Below the pieces are notes generated by a model. It saw only the letters and a program-made list of their open reading frames with translations, was not told the DNA's origin and made no database searches. Both the position numbers and the translations under genes were made by a program. From Villigracilis sp024434165 (lineage in GTDB: Bacteria; Chloroflexota; Anaerolineae; Anaerolineales; Villigracilaceae): a DNA stretch of 64,000 nucleotides. The stretch spans positions 1-64,000 of the forward strand of contig SZPK01000008.1 in assembly GCA_030263665.1 (NCBI GenBank), read 5' to 3'. Below are positions 32,917-41,857 of the stretch, in pieces. Within the stretch, counting starts at the first letter, position 1. Each line of letters starts with the position of its first letter.

Positions 32917-35900
32917 ATGGCTGAAACTCAGAGCATCAAAGGCAGGCGCACAACCATCGCGGTGCTTGGCGCGCAGTTCACCCGCACATGGGGCGGAGAG
33001 TTCATGGCAGGCGTGTTGGACGCCGCCCGGACGAACGACGTCAACGTGGTTTGCTTTTCCGGCGGGAAGCCCGTGTCCATTCCCGCGCAAAACGGGGGAC
33101 GTTCCTACGGCTTGTACGACCTGATCAAGCCGGGACAGTTCGATGGAATCCTGCTCGCTGCCGATATTGCTCACGGTCTTTCCCCCGAAGAGGTCGGGCA
33201 TTTCTGCCGTTCCTTTTCCCCCATGCCGATCGCATCCTTTGCCGTGCAAGGCGGGGATGCCGTCTCCTACATGGCGGATAACGAAGGCGGAATGCGCGCC
33301 ATCGTCCGCCATTTGATCGAGGAACATCATTACGCCCGCATCGCCTTCATCCGCGGACCTCGCGGACAGGTCGAAGCCGAGCAGCGTTACCAAGCCTATC
33401 GGGATGAATTAAAGGCGCATAACATCCGTTTTGAAGAACATCTCGTCGCGGAGGGCGATTATTCGCCGGAGAGCGGGCGCGCCGCCGTGCGCACCCTGCT
33501 CGACGAGCGCGGCATGAAACTGCAAGCCATCGCCGCCGCCAACGACCGCATGGCGTTCGGCGTGCTGGAGGCATTGCAGCAGCGCGGCATTCGCGTGCCG
33601 GATGAAATTGCCCTGACCGGCTTCGACGATGTCAGTGAAGCGCAGTCCATGGGTGTGCCGTTGACCACCGTCCACCAGTCGTTTTACGAGGTGGGCAGGC
33701 GTTCGCTCGAAGGCTTGCTGAAACGCATCCAGGGCGAGACGGTGGAGGATGTCATCCTGCCTTCGCGGCTGGTGGTGCGCTGGTCGTGCGGCTGCCTGCC
33801 GGAGGGCGTCCAGCGCGCCATCGTCCTGCCGAAGGAAGTGGCGCAGACCGGCAGGCTGGAAAACAAACGCAGCGCGGCGATCCGCGCCCTGTTTTTGTCC
33901 GCAGGCATTTCGGAGAGCGACCCGGCAAAGCCGCTGTATGAAGATGTGTTCGGGCGCACGTGGGATGTCTTCCTTGCCAGCCTGCGCGAAACGGACAGGA
34001 GCGATGCCTTCCTTAAAATGATGCAAACCACGGTGGAGGTGCTCCAGCGGTACGGGCATGATTTTTACGCCTGGCAGAATGTGATCTCCACTTTCCGCAA
34101 GTATGCGCTGGGCGGCATCACCAGCACCACCACCATGCTGAGGGCGGAGAACCTCTTCCAACAGGCGCGCATGCTGGTGGGAGAACTATCCCAGCGGGCG
34201 CAGGCGTACCGCCGCCTGCAATTCGAAAAACAGGAAGAACTGCTGAACAATTTCAGTTTCTCGATGGCTTCCGCCATGTCGTTCGAAGCCATTGGCGATG
34301 CGATCTCCAGGCATTTTCCGATCCTCGGGCTGGAACGCTGGTATGTGATGTTCTTCGGCGATGTCAGCGCGCCCGGCTCGGTGTCTTCCCCGCCGCCTCA
34401 AAGTTACCGCCTCCTGCTGGAATACGAAAAGAACCGCTTCAACATTCCGCAGGAAAAATTCATGCCCGCCACTGGGCGGCTCGTTCCACGCGGCAAAACG
34501 CCGGAAGACCGCCGCTACGACGCCGTGGTCATGCCGCTGGCGCTGGCGAGCAACCGCTTCGGTTTCATGTGGGCGGAGATGGGTCCCACGGACTGGGATG
34601 TATACGTGCGCGTGAAGAACCTGCTTTCCAGCGCGCTCCTGCGCACGATGCTCGTCCAACAGCGCGAGCAGGCTCAAAACGAGGTGGAACGCCTGCTGAA
34701 CGAGGCGCGCGACCGTGCCGCGGAACTGGCGCGCGCGCGCGATGTGGCGGAAAAAACCGCCGCCCAAAACGCAAAACTCTTCGAGTCCGAGCAGGAACGG
34801 CGCCGGGGCGCTGAAGCGCTGGCGCGTTCGGCGCGGCAGCTCTCCTCGCTGAAGGCGGTCGAAAACCTGCACGACCAGATTCTCGACCAGTTATGCCAGG
34901 TCGTGCCGTACGACCGCGGCATTCTTTTCATGGAAGACGTCAACGGCAGCCCGCATCCGCTCGCACATCACGGCATGCCCGACCATGCAGATTTGGAAAC
35001 CTTCCGTTTGAAGATCAAGGGCATGGATTTTTACACGACCGTCGCACGAAAGGGCGAGACCCTGCTGGTGCGCGACATCAACACCGCCGACGGCTGGATG
35101 CAGCCCGAATGGCTCCCCCGCGACAGGTCCTGGCTGGGCGTGCCGCTGTACGCGCAGGGCAACGTCATCGGCTTGATGATGCTCAGCCGCGCCGCCCGCG
35201 CCTTCACCGACGACGACGCATTGTTGACGACCACCTTTGCCATGCAGGCAACCGTGGCGCTGGAAAACGCGCGCCTCTACCGCGAGATGACCGACATCAA
35301 CCAGATGATGGAGCGCATGGTCTCCGAGCGCGTCGAGGAATTGAACAACGCCTACAAAACGCTCGAAAAACACGACAAGAACAAATCCGCCTTCATTCAG
35401 GTTGCCGCGCACGAACTCCGCACCCCGCTCACGGTCATCAAAGGCTATCTCGGCATGCTGCGCACAGACGCCGCCATTCAAGCCAACCCCATGCTGCTGG
35501 AGGCGATCAACGGCGTGCTGCGCGGCACCAACCGCCTGCACCAGATCGTGGACAGCATGTTGGACGTGGCGCGCCTCGAAAGCCAGGTCATCACCCCGCA
35601 CATCGAATCGGTGAACCTGGGATTGATCCTGCGCCTCATCCACAAGGATTACGTGGAAGACCTCGCGCATCGCAGCCTGACCTTTGTGCTGGACGATGCC
35701 ATTCGGGATATTCCCCCGCTGCTGGCTGACCCGGAACTGCTCAAGAAGGCGCTGGACCACGTCATCGTCAACGCCATCAAATACACGCCCGACGGCGGCA
35801 CGATCACCATTTCTGCCAGCGTGGTGGAAGACCGGCGCCTCGGCAAAATGGCGGAGCTGCGCGTGAAAGATACCGGCATCGGCATTGACCCGGAACATCA

Positions 35901-36120
35901 TAAGATCATCTTCGAGAAGTTGTATCAACTGGGAGAGGTGAAACTGCATTCCTCCAGCCGCACGTTTTACAAGGGCGGCGGCGCAGGGCTGGGACTGGCG
36001 GTCGCTTCGGGCATTGTCAAAGCCCTGCAGGGGAGCATCTGGGTGGAAAGCGAAGGGCGGAACGAAGAAACCTTCCCCGGCAGCACCTTCTTCATCCGCC
36101 TGCCGTTGGTGAAGGAATAG
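32917..36120 (+). CDS. Histidine kinase with LacI-type ligand domain and GAF domain
   Basis: The 1067-aa protein opens with a LacI/GalR-type periplasmic-binding-protein fold without the DNA-binding helix-turn-helix (residues 12-300; TTIAVLGAQFTRTWGGEFMAG, AIAAANDRMAFGVLEALQQRGIRVPDEIALTGFDD). A middle helical region and a coiled coil (about 580-640; LLNEARDRAAELARARDVAE) lead to a GAF domain (about 645-795) and a kinase core with His832 in VAAHELRTPLTVIKG, N-box VIVNAIKYT, DTGIGIDPE and GAGLGLAVASG. No signal peptide or membrane helix is seen, so the sugar-like ligand would be sensed in the cytoplasm. No response regulator is adjacent; its partner is unknown. Confidence 0.9.
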   Translation: MAETQSIKGRRTTIAVLGAQFTRTWGGEFMAGVLDAARTNDVNVVCFSGGKPVSIPAQNGGRSYGLYDLIKPGQFDGILLAADIAHGLSPEEVGHFCRSFSPMPIASFAVQGGDAVSYMADNEGGMRAIVRHLIEEHHYARIAFIRGPRGQVEAEQRYQAYRDELKAHNIRFEEHLVAEGDYSPESGRAAVRTLLDERGMKLQAIAAANDRMAFGVLEALQQRGIRVPDEIALTGFDDVSEAQSMGVPLTTVHQSFYEVGRRSLEGLLKRIQGETVEDVILPSRLVVRWSCGCLPEGVQRAIVLPKEVAQTGRLENKRSAAIRALFLSAGISESDPAKPLYEDVFGRTWDVFLASLRETDRSDAFLKMMQTTVEVLQRYGHDFYAWQNVISTFRKYALGGITSTTTMLRAENLFQQARMLVGELSQRAQAYRRLQFEKQEELLNNFSFSMASAMSFEAIGDAISRHFPILGLERWYVMFFGDVSAPGSVSSPPPQSYRLLLEYEKNRFNIPQEKFMPATGRLVPRGKTPEDRRYDAVVMPLALASNRFGFMWAEMGPTDWDVYVRVKNLLSSALLRTMLVQQREQAQNEVERLLNEARDRAAELARARDVAEKTAAQNAKLFESEQERRRGAEALARSARQLSSLKAVENLHDQILDQLCQVVPYDRGILFMEDVNGSPHPLAHHGMPDHADLETFRLKIKGMDFYTTVARKGETLLVRDINTADGWMQPEWLPRDRSWLGVPLYAQGNVIGLMMLSRAARAFTDDDALLTTTFAMQATVALENARLYREMTDINQMMERMVSERVEELNNAYKTLEKHDKNKSAFIQVAAHELRTPLTVIKGYLGMLRTDAAIQANPMLLEAINGVLRGTNRLHQIVDSMLDVARLESQVITPHIESVNLGLILRLIHKDYVEDLAHRSLTFVLDDAIRDIPPLLADPELLKKALDHVIVNAIKYTPDGGTITISASVVEDRRLGKMAELRVKDTGIGIDPEHHKIIFEKLYQLGEVKLHSSSRTFYKGGGAGLGLAVASGIVKALQGSIWVESEGRNEETFPGSTFFIRLPLVKE

Positions 36121-36145
36121 GAATTTCTGGTAGTGGGTCTGCGTA

Positions 36146-36188
36146 AACGTAGAGCGAGGTAGTATCTTGCTCCACGTTATTTATTTTG
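36146..36188 (+). terminator. Terminator of the LacI-sensor kinase gene
   Basis: AACGT-GAGC pairs with GCTC-ACGTT with internal mismatches, and ATTTATTTT follows. Imperfect but well placed. Confidence 0.55.
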
Positions 36189-36257
36189 ACCCATCACCTG
36201 ATTTTTCTACCGGACTTCCTGTAAAAGTTCCAAATTGCAGCGGTGAAAATTCCACCC

Positions 36258-36992
36258 TTACGCACGGGGTTTACGACTCCCTGAATTTCCATTCTTCACG
36301 AATATGACGTCAATCTGCCCCCTCAGCGGCGAGAGGATGCCGATGTGCATCAACATCAGCGCGGAGATGGAGATCATGACGAAGAAGACGGCAAAATCGC
36401 CGATGACCATCCAGCCGTTTGCGCCGGCGGTAAAGACGTAACGGTATACGATCACGAACAACTGCAATACGCTGATGATCAGGAGCGGAATGGCGAACGG
36501 GCGCAGGTCGTGGTTTTCCACCAGCAGGTGCAGGCAGATCAACACGAACAACCCGCCCAGCAGGATGACGAGGTACGCCCAGAAGCGCAGGGCGTCGTAC
36601 TGCTGCATGTACAGTTTTTGAATCACCTTCAGGTACAGGATGCTCACCGCCCCAAGGCACACCCAGGCATAAAAGTTGATCACCATCGGGTATACCAAAT
36701 TGCCAAACCCGCGAATGCTTGCCAGCCCCACGCCCCAACCGAAGAAGAACGCCAGACCCAGCACGACTAATTTGACGAACAATCCGTCGAGGCTGTTTTC
36801 CAATCCGTCATCGAACACGGCGAAAACCAGTTTTGCCGCCCCCAGCATGGAGACTGTCAGGGCGGCGAGACTGACCAGCATGGTGACGATGCTCAACATG
36901 CCGCGCGTATCCACGCCGTTTTTACGCGGCGGTTGGGTCTGCGGCTCCTTGAACGGCGGAACGTGTGGAAGTTGTCTTTGAGGTATGGTCAT
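36258..36992 (-). CDS. Polytopic membrane protein of unknown function, 244 aa
   Basis: A Pro/Gln-rich cytoplasmic N-terminus (about 1-30) is followed by six to seven helices: MLSIVTMLVSLAALTVSML, LVVLGLAFFFGWGVGLA, FYAWVCLGAVSILYL, WAYLVILLGGLFVLICLHLL, IPLLIISVLQLFVIVY, then VIGDFAVFFVMISISALMLMHIG. The tail is basic. SD GGAGATAC precedes the ATG. No family is recognised with confidence. It is downstream of the methyltransferase and UDP-glucose dehydrogenase on the same strand (28 nt after the methyltransferase), suggesting a role in the same envelope polymer pathway; that is inference. Confidence 0.7.
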   Translation of the reverse strand: MTIPQRQLPHVPPFKEPQTQPPRKNGVDTRGMLSIVTMLVSLAALTVSMLGAAKLVFAVFDDGLENSLDGLFVKLVVLGLAFFFGWGVGLASIRGFGNLVYPMVINFYAWVCLGAVSILYLKVIQKLYMQQYDALRFWAYLVILLGGLFVLICLHLLVENHDLRPFAIPLLIISVLQLFVIVYRYVFTAGANGWMVIGDFAVFFVMISISALMLMHIGILSPLRGQIDVIFVKNGNSGSRKPRA

Positions 36993-37020
36993 GTCTGTAT
37001 CTCCCAGCCTTTTGAAGCGA

Positions 37021-37923
37021 CTAATTCATCTTTTCGCGGAAATCGTAAATCCCGTCGCGGATTCCCCATTGGGCGTGACAGGATGCGCACAAGAGACGGT
37101 CTGCCTTTTCGCGCAGGTCAGTGCCTCCGCAGTCTGGGCATTTGAACCAGTGGAGTATGTTCGGGGGAATATCCATGGTTTGCAAAGCGCCTTCGACCTT
37201 TGCCTTCATAAACACGCTCGGCGTGAGCTGCATGAACGCGCCCGTCGGCTGGAAGAGACCGTCCAACGCGGCGAGCCATCCCGCCGGGACGATGCGCTTC
37301 AACATCCCCAGCCGGAAATGCGAAACCGTCAGCGTTTTTTCGATGGTGAAGCCAAGCCCGCGAAGCCAATCGCGGACGGCTCCAGGGTGAAAGTCGAAAT
37401 TCAATTCCACAAACTCCACCGGTTCCGGCGTGAAGGGGTTCCACGCTTGTCTGCCGAGCAGGTAGCGCAGAATTGCCTTGAGGTTGAGTTTGTTGGCGAA
37501 TTCGAGAATAAAGACCGCCCCCGGCTGTAAAATGTTCCTCACCTGTGCCAGCGCCCGGGGCGCATCCGCCATGTGATGGAGGACGCGGATCATCGTCGCG
37601 GAATCGAACAACCCGTCCCGAAAAGGGAGGCGGTACACGTCTGCCGCGACGTAGACGTATTTTTCGGAGCGTCCCAATCTCTGCTGGGCTTGCGCCAGTT
37701 GCGTGGTCGAATAATCCAGGACGACGATGCGTTCAAACCCGGCATAACGCGGCGTGTTGCGCCCGGCGCCCGCGCCCAGTTCGAGCAGGAGGCGTCCGCT
37801 TTTGGGCAGCAGCCGCTTCAAGGCGATGGCTTCGGCGCGGTCTTCGTATTCGCGCCCGCCCTGCTCCCAGAAGGATTGCTGGTAATCGGAGCCTTCGTAA
37901 TTGCAAACAGGAGGATGAGTCAT
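37021..37923 (-). CDS. SAM-dependent methyltransferase with zinc-ribbon tail
   Basis: The 300-aa protein has a class I methyltransferase core (about 35-200): motif I LLLELGAGAGRN, motif II VVLDYSTTQLAQAQ, then YVAADVYRLPFRDGLFDSATMIRVLHHM, the usual UbiE-like signature. The last 45 residues are a Trm112-like zinc ribbon with CPDCGG and CASCH, which may bind metal. The acceptor is unknown. No SD is visible. Its 5' side is the octamer repeat tract (37926-38262), which begins 2-3 nt upstream of the start codon. Confidence 0.85.
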   Translation of the reverse strand: MTHPPVCNYEGSDYQQSFWEQGGREYEDRAEAIALKRLLPKSGRLLLELGAGAGRNTPRYAGFERIVVLDYSTTQLAQAQQRLGRSEKYVYVAADVYRLPFRDGLFDSATMIRVLHHMADAPRALAQVRNILQPGAVFILEFANKLNLKAILRYLLGRQAWNPFTPEPVEFVELNFDFHPGAVRDWLRGLGFTIEKTLTVSHFRLGMLKRIVPAGWLAALDGLFQPTGAFMQLTPSVFMKAKVEGALQTMDIPPNILHWFKCPDCGGTDLREKADRLLCASCHAQWGIRDGIYDFREKMN

Positions 37924-37925
37924 GT

Positions 37926-38262
37926 AGTTGGGTGGTCTGGTGGTCGCTTAGTCTCGTAGTCGCTTGGTCATTTGGTCGGGTGGTCGTTTAGTCTTGTAGT
38001 CGCTTGGTCATTTGGTCGAATGGTCGGGTGGTCGCTTAGTCTTGTAGTCGCTTGGTCGAATGGTCTTGTAGCCGCTTGGTCAGACTATCCAACCATTCGA
38101 CCAACAGACTATCCGACTATTCGACCATTCGACTATCCGACTATTCGACCAACAGACTATCCGACTATTCGACCAACAGACTATCCAACCATTCGACCAA
38201 CAGACTATCCGACTATTCGACCATTCGACTATCCGACTATTCGACCAACAGACTATCAGGCT
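37926..38262. repeat. Octamer repeat tract that switches strand in the middle
   Basis: From 37926 to 38081 the plus strand is a run of 8-bp units beginning RGTC (ggtcgctt, agtcttgt, agtcgctt, ggtcattt, ggtcgaat). From 38083 to about 38262 the units begin GACY (gactatcc, gactattc, gaccaaca, gaccattc), the reverse complement class. Units such as GGTCGAAT (left) and ATTCGACC (right) match exactly, so the two halves form one large interrupted inverted repeat. The right half also shows a 24-bp period of three units. A frame across it encodes an 8-aa repeat (DYPTIRPT), which I regard as a by-product. It fills the gap between ugd and the methyltransferase. Confidence 0.9.
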
Positions 38263-38276
38263 AACAAACGAATTGA

Positions 38277-39572
38277 CTAACGTCCAACAGCGCGGTAGGT
38301 GAAGCCCATTTCATTCATCAGGGCAGGTTCATAGATGTTGCGCCCATCGTATATCACCGGAGATTTAAGCAGGCTTTTGACCTTTTCGAGGTCGAGTTGT
38401 TTGAACTCGTTCCATTCCGTGATGACCATCAACGCGTCGCAGCCCTGCGCCATCCTGTACGGCTCATCAAACATATCCACCGCCGGCAGGATGGGGCGCG
38501 CAACCTCCACCGCCACCGGGTCATACGCGCGGACTTTCGCGCCCGCCTCCACCAGCGTCTCGGCGATGGTGATGGACGGCGCATCGCGCATGTCGTCGGT
38601 GTTGGGCTTGAACGCCAGCCCAAGCAGCCCGATGGTTTTGCCTTTCAAACTGCCGCCCAGCATGGCTTCCACATGTTTCACGGCGGTTTTGCGGCGGTCA
38701 TAGTTGACCTTCATCACGCTGTTGAGGATGACAGGCTCCAGGTTTTCCTCCTTTGCCATGAAGGCGAGCGCCTCCACGTCCTTGGGGAAACACGAACCGC
38801 CCCAGCCCAGCCCGGCATCCAAAAAGTGACGCCCGATGCGCGCGTCGTAGCCCATGCCCGCCGCCACCTCCTTCACATCCGCGCCGACCCGTTCGCACAG
38901 ATCGGCGAGTTCGTTAATGAACGAGATCTTGGTGGCGAGGAAGGCGTTGCTGGCGTACTTGATCATCTCCGCCGTGCGCAAATCGGTGATGACGATGGGC
39001 GCGCGCAGGGGCAGGTGCAGGTGCGCCACCTTGTTCGCGGCGTCGCGGTCGAGCGAACCGATCACCGTGCGGTGCGGATTCATAAAATCGCCGATGGCGG
39101 AACCTTCGCGTAAAAATTCCGGGCACGAGACCACCGAAAAGTCAATCGGCTTCGGCTGGGCGCCTTTCACAATGTCCGCCACCCAGTCGCCGGTTCCGAT
39201 CGGAACCGTGGATTTGTTGATGATGACGAGCGGTGCGGTCATATTCTCCGCAATGGATCGTGCGGCGGCGGCGACATACTGCAAATCCGCCGCGCCATCG
39301 GAGCCGGAGGGTGTGCCCACTGCAATGAAGGCATATTCCGCGCCTTTCAAGGCTTCCTGGTAGGAGGTGGTGAAACGGATGCGTCCCGCCTTCATGTTGC
39401 GTTTGACCAATTCATCCAGCCCCGGTTCGTAGATGGGCATGATGCCCTTTTTGAGATTTTCCACCCGGTGTTCGTTCACATCCAGCGCAACAACACGGTT
39501 CCCCAGGTCGGCAAAACATGCCGCAGTTACCAGACCGACGTATCCCACGCCGACGACACAAATTTGTTTCAT
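38277..39572 (-). CDS. ugd: UDP-glucose 6-dehydrogenase
   Basis: The start MKQICVVGVGYVGL (431 aa) is preferred over an upstream ATG because AGAGGAAA lies at SD distance and the Rossmann motif GVGYVG then sits at the N-terminus. Other landmarks are VGTPSGSDGAADLQYV, STVPIGTGD, CPEFLREGSAIGDFMNP, the catalytic Cys in GLGWGGSCFPKD, and GLAFKPNTDDMRDAPS. The enzyme oxidises UDP-glucose to UDP-glucuronate with two NAD, supplying acidic sugars for surface polysaccharides. The family includes UDP-ManNAc dehydrogenases; the FLREG-x-AI pattern fits UDP-glucose better. The octamer tract begins right after its stop. Confidence 0.95.
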   Translation of the reverse strand: MKQICVVGVGYVGLVTAACFADLGNRVVALDVNEHRVENLKKGIMPIYEPGLDELVKRNMKAGRIRFTTSYQEALKGAEYAFIAVGTPSGSDGAADLQYVAAAARSIAENMTAPLVIINKSTVPIGTGDWVADIVKGAQPKPIDFSVVSCPEFLREGSAIGDFMNPHRTVIGSLDRDAANKVAHLHLPLRAPIVITDLRTAEMIKYASNAFLATKISFINELADLCERVGADVKEVAAGMGYDARIGRHFLDAGLGWGGSCFPKDVEALAFMAKEENLEPVILNSVMKVNYDRRKTAVKHVEAMLGGSLKGKTIGLLGLAFKPNTDDMRDAPSITIAETLVEAGAKVRAYDPVAVEVARPILPAVDMFDEPYRMAQGCDALMVITEWNEFKQLDLEKVKSLLKSPVIYDGRNIYEPALMNEMGFTYRAVGR

Positions 39573-39694
39573 GCTTTGTTTCCTCTTGATTGAAAGATTT
39601 GGCTCTTGAAATTGAATGTTCCGCAAATGTTCCTGATGCAGAGACAATGCCTTCTGCGCCCTCTGCGGATGAAGGAGCCAGGGGTCGAAAAAGA

Positions 39695-40078
39695 TTACGT
39701 GGAATGTTGCCGGGTCATCCAGCGGTCCACGGTTTCCACCAATTCGAGTAAATCCATCGGTTTGGTAATGTACTCATCGCAGCCTGAATCCATCGCGCGC
39801 TGACGGTCGCCGGGCAGGGCGTGCGCAGTCAACGCAATCAATGGGATATCTGCTGTGTGGATATTTCCTTTGATCAGGCGCGTCGCCGTCCAGCCGTCCA
39901 TCTCGGGCATTTGCAGGTCCATGATGATCAGGTCCGGTTTTTGTTTGCTGGCAGCGTTCACACCGTCGCGTCCATTCATTGCGAGGAAAGTATCATACCC
40001 GCTCTTCTCGAGAATGAATTTCACCAACTCGTAGGTATCCATATTATCTTCAACAATAAGAACGCGTCCCTTGCTCAT
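39695..40078 (-). CDS. CheY-like single-domain response regulator
   Basis: The 127-aa protein is a receiver domain alone: VLIVEDNMD acidic pocket, phosphoacceptor Asp54 in IIMDLQMPEMDG, Thr in LIALTAHAL and Lys in YITKPMD. The MDLLELVETVDRW end and ALTAHAL motif are typical of stand-alone receivers that accept phosphate from hybrid kinases. No output domain is present, so it acts by protein contact. TATATT lies 6 nt before the ATG with no SD, so it is probably leaderless. It is divergent from the glycosyltransferase at 40131. Confidence 0.92.
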   Translation of the reverse strand: MSKGRVLIVEDNMDTYELVKFILEKSGYDTFLAMNGRDGVNAASKQKPDLIIMDLQMPEMDGWTATRLIKGNIHTADIPLIALTAHALPGDRQRAMDSGCDEYITKPMDLLELVETVDRWMTRQHST

Positions 40079-40084
40079 GGCTTA

Positions 40085-40090
40085 AATATA
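40085..40090 (-). promoter_or_regulatory. -10 box of the CheY-like gene
   Basis: Minus-strand TATATT is followed by TAAGCC and then ATG (40078), a 6-nt gap consistent with a leaderless transcript. Confidence 0.45.
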
Positions 40091-40117
40091 CTACGTCTCA
40101 TGAAGGAGGGCAATGAG

Positions 40118-40123
40118 TATAAT
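40118..40123 (+). promoter_or_regulatory. -10 box of the glycosyltransferase gene
   Basis: TATAAT ends 7 nt before ATG 40131. The GGAGGG at 40105-40110 lies before the -10, so it would not be on the transcript. Confidence 0.55.
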
Positions 40124-40130
40124 TTGAGAG

Positions 40131-41309
40131 ATGCGCCTGCTTTTCGTAACTGACGCCCGTTCGCCTATTTCCCGCAGTTGGATGCGCTATTTTGCCGGAC
40201 GGGGCGACGAAGTATTCATAGCCTCCACCTTCGCCTGCGACGATTTGGACTTTCCGGTTCAGCGGCTGGAATTTACGCCCGTTGCTTTTTCTGCCGCCAA
40301 AAAGCGCACCTCCGCCCCCTCCACCGCCTCCTCCCGGACCCTGAGCCTGCGCACCCAAATCCGGCAGTGGCTCGGTCCCTTGACCATTCCCGCATCCGCG
40401 CGCAGGTTACGCGCCTTCATCAACGAGGTCCGCCCCGATCTCGTCCACGCCATGCGTGTGCCGTATGAAGGGATGCTGACCGCCTCTGCCCTGCAAGGTC
40501 TCGTTATCCGCCCTGCCTTTCTCGTCTCCATCTGGGGCAACGACTTCACCCTGCACGCGCCATCCACGCCGCTGATGAGGCTGTACACCAAACAGGTGAT
40601 GAAGGCGGCAGATGCGCTCCATGCCGATACGCAGCGCGATGTGCGGCTTGCGCGGGAGTGGGGCTTGAGCGGGGAAAAGCCCGCGTTGGTCGCGCCAGGC
40701 AACGGCGGAGTCCGAGGCGGGGTTTTTTATCCGCCGGAGGAGCCGGTAAAGAATCCGGTTGTGATCAATCCGCGCGGGGTACGTCCATATGTCCGCAATG
40801 ATTCGTTCTTCAAAGCCATCCCGCTGGCGCTGGCAAAACGCCCGGAGACGAAGTTCCTTTGCACGGGAATGCAGGGCGAGCCGCAGGCGATGAGCTGGGT
40901 AAAAGAACTTGGAATCGAACATGCAGTGGAATTATTACCCGCCTTCCCGCACGAGAAGATGGGCGAGGTCTTTCGCGGCGCGCAGGTCGTGGTTTCGCCG
41001 AGCGTTCACGACGGCACGCCGAATTCCCTGCTCGAAGCGATGGCGTGCGGCTGTTTTCCGGTCGCGGGCGATCTGGAGTCCATTCGCGAGTGGATCACGC
41101 ACGGGCAAAACGGCTTGCTGGTGAATCCCGCCGACCCGCAGTCCATTGCAGATGCGATTCTGCTCGGCTTGGAAAGAGAAGACCTGCGGCGCGAAGCTGC
41201 AGGTCTCAATGCGAACATCATCTCCGCCCGGGCGGAGTTCGGGGCAAATATGAAGAGGGTGGGAGAGTTTTACAGGGCGGTGATGGTGAGTACACAGGCA
41301 CACAGATAG
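40131..41309 (+). CDS. Glycosyltransferase family 4-like
   Basis: The 392-aa protein has the two Rossmann halves of GT-B enzymes. The N-terminal half starts MRLLFVTDARSPISRSWMRYF and has VRPDLVHAMRVPYEG. The C-terminal half has the sugar-nucleotide site: AFPHEKMGEVFRGAQVVVSPSVHDGTPNSLLEAMACGCFPVAGDLESIREWI, with the E-x7-E-like motif (SLLEAMACG). These enzymes transfer a sugar from a nucleotide donor with retention. Together with ugd and the GT-C-like genes it fits cell-surface glycan assembly. Donor and acceptor are unknown. The start is probably leaderless. An octamer repeat tract follows the stop. Confidence 0.9.
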   Translation: MRLLFVTDARSPISRSWMRYFAGRGDEVFIASTFACDDLDFPVQRLEFTPVAFSAAKKRTSAPSTASSRTLSLRTQIRQWLGPLTIPASARRLRAFINEVRPDLVHAMRVPYEGMLTASALQGLVIRPAFLVSIWGNDFTLHAPSTPLMRLYTKQVMKAADALHADTQRDVRLAREWGLSGEKPALVAPGNGGVRGGVFYPPEEPVKNPVVINPRGVRPYVRNDSFFKAIPLALAKRPETKFLCTGMQGEPQAMSWVKELGIEHAVELLPAFPHEKMGEVFRGAQVVVSPSVHDGTPNSLLEAMACGCFPVAGDLESIREWITHGQNGLLVNPADPQSIADAILLGLEREDLRREAAGLNANIISARAEFGANMKRVGEFYRAVMVSTQAHR

Positions 41310-41323
41310 TCAGGTGTTTATCC

Positions 41324-41387
41324 ACCTGTGTACTTGCTTCCTTGTCTACCTGTTTACCTGTTTACTTGTCCACCTGTTTCCCTGCCC
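41324..41387 (+). repeat. Octamer repeat tract after the glycosyltransferase
   Basis: Eight consecutive 8-bp units fit ACYTGTYY: ACCTGTGT, ACTTGCTT, CCTTGTCT, ACCTGTTT twice, ACTTGTCC, ACCTGTTT and CCCTGCCC. It starts 14 nt past the stop codon and ends 5 nt before the YtxH-like gene end on the other strand. It has the same unit length as the tract at 37926-38262 but a different motif. Confidence 0.85.
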
Positions 41388-41392
41388 GCGCC

Positions 41393-41611
41393 TCAAAATT
41401 CCCTTGGCGCTCTCAGAGTATCCAGGCGGCGGCGCAGTTCGATGCGGCGTGCATCTGCCGAGTGGCGAATGTCATTGAGGAAGTTCTGTCCGCGCTCGCG
41501 CAATTGTCCGCGCAGGGTTTCACCGGACTCGGGGGCAAGCAGAAGCGCCACCACGGCGCCGACCAGCCCGCCCACAAAAATTCCCATTAAGAAGCCGAAC
41601 ATTCTACGCAT
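41393..41611 (-). CDS. YtxH-like small membrane protein, 72 aa
   Basis: The ATG at 41611 has an SD (GAAGGAGAATC); the longer frame upstream lacks one. The protein is MRRMFGFLMGIFVGGLVGAV, ALLLAPESGETLRGQLRERG, then a helical tail with DIRHSADARRIELRRRLDTL. A glycine-rich single helix followed by LLAPxSGxxxR is the YtxH / gas vesicle protein-like pattern. Such proteins are common and linked to general stress, but their function is not established. It is convergent with the glycosyltransferase gene, the octamer tract lying between the two ends. Confidence 0.85.
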   Translation of the reverse strand: MRRMFGFLMGIFVGGLVGAVVALLLAPESGETLRGQLRERGQNFLNDIRHSADARRIELRRRLDTLRAPREF

Positions 41612-41857
41612 GGATGATTCTCCTTCGTGGAAGCGTGATAGTTTTTGAGACAAAGTTCTGATAAATTTATTATAGGCGAAAAAACAAAAATATGGAATAA
41701 TGGGAGTGCCGCACGTATCCGCGCGAACGCGACGGCGAATCGTATCCAACCGAAGCCGCGTGCAAACCAGGGGCATGGCACGCACCCCGTTCATCCTGTA
41801 AAAATCAAAGGATTGGAACAGGGCAAAAATCGGACTCTACCTTTACCGGAGGGTACC

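Noticed and set aside
37926..38262. CRISPR array
   Set aside because: Units are 8 bp with no 20-40 bp repeats separated by unique spacers, and no cas genes are near.
37972..38280. Repeat protein with DYPTIRPT units
   Set aside because: The 8-aa period follows from the 8-bp DNA unit read through three frames. The frame changes character at the strand switch, there is no SD, and the same DNA pattern would give open frames anyway.
41612..41857. Riboswitch or attenuator upstream of panB
   Set aside because: No recognisable aptamer motif and no terminator-antiterminator pair were seen; the leader looks unstructured by eye.
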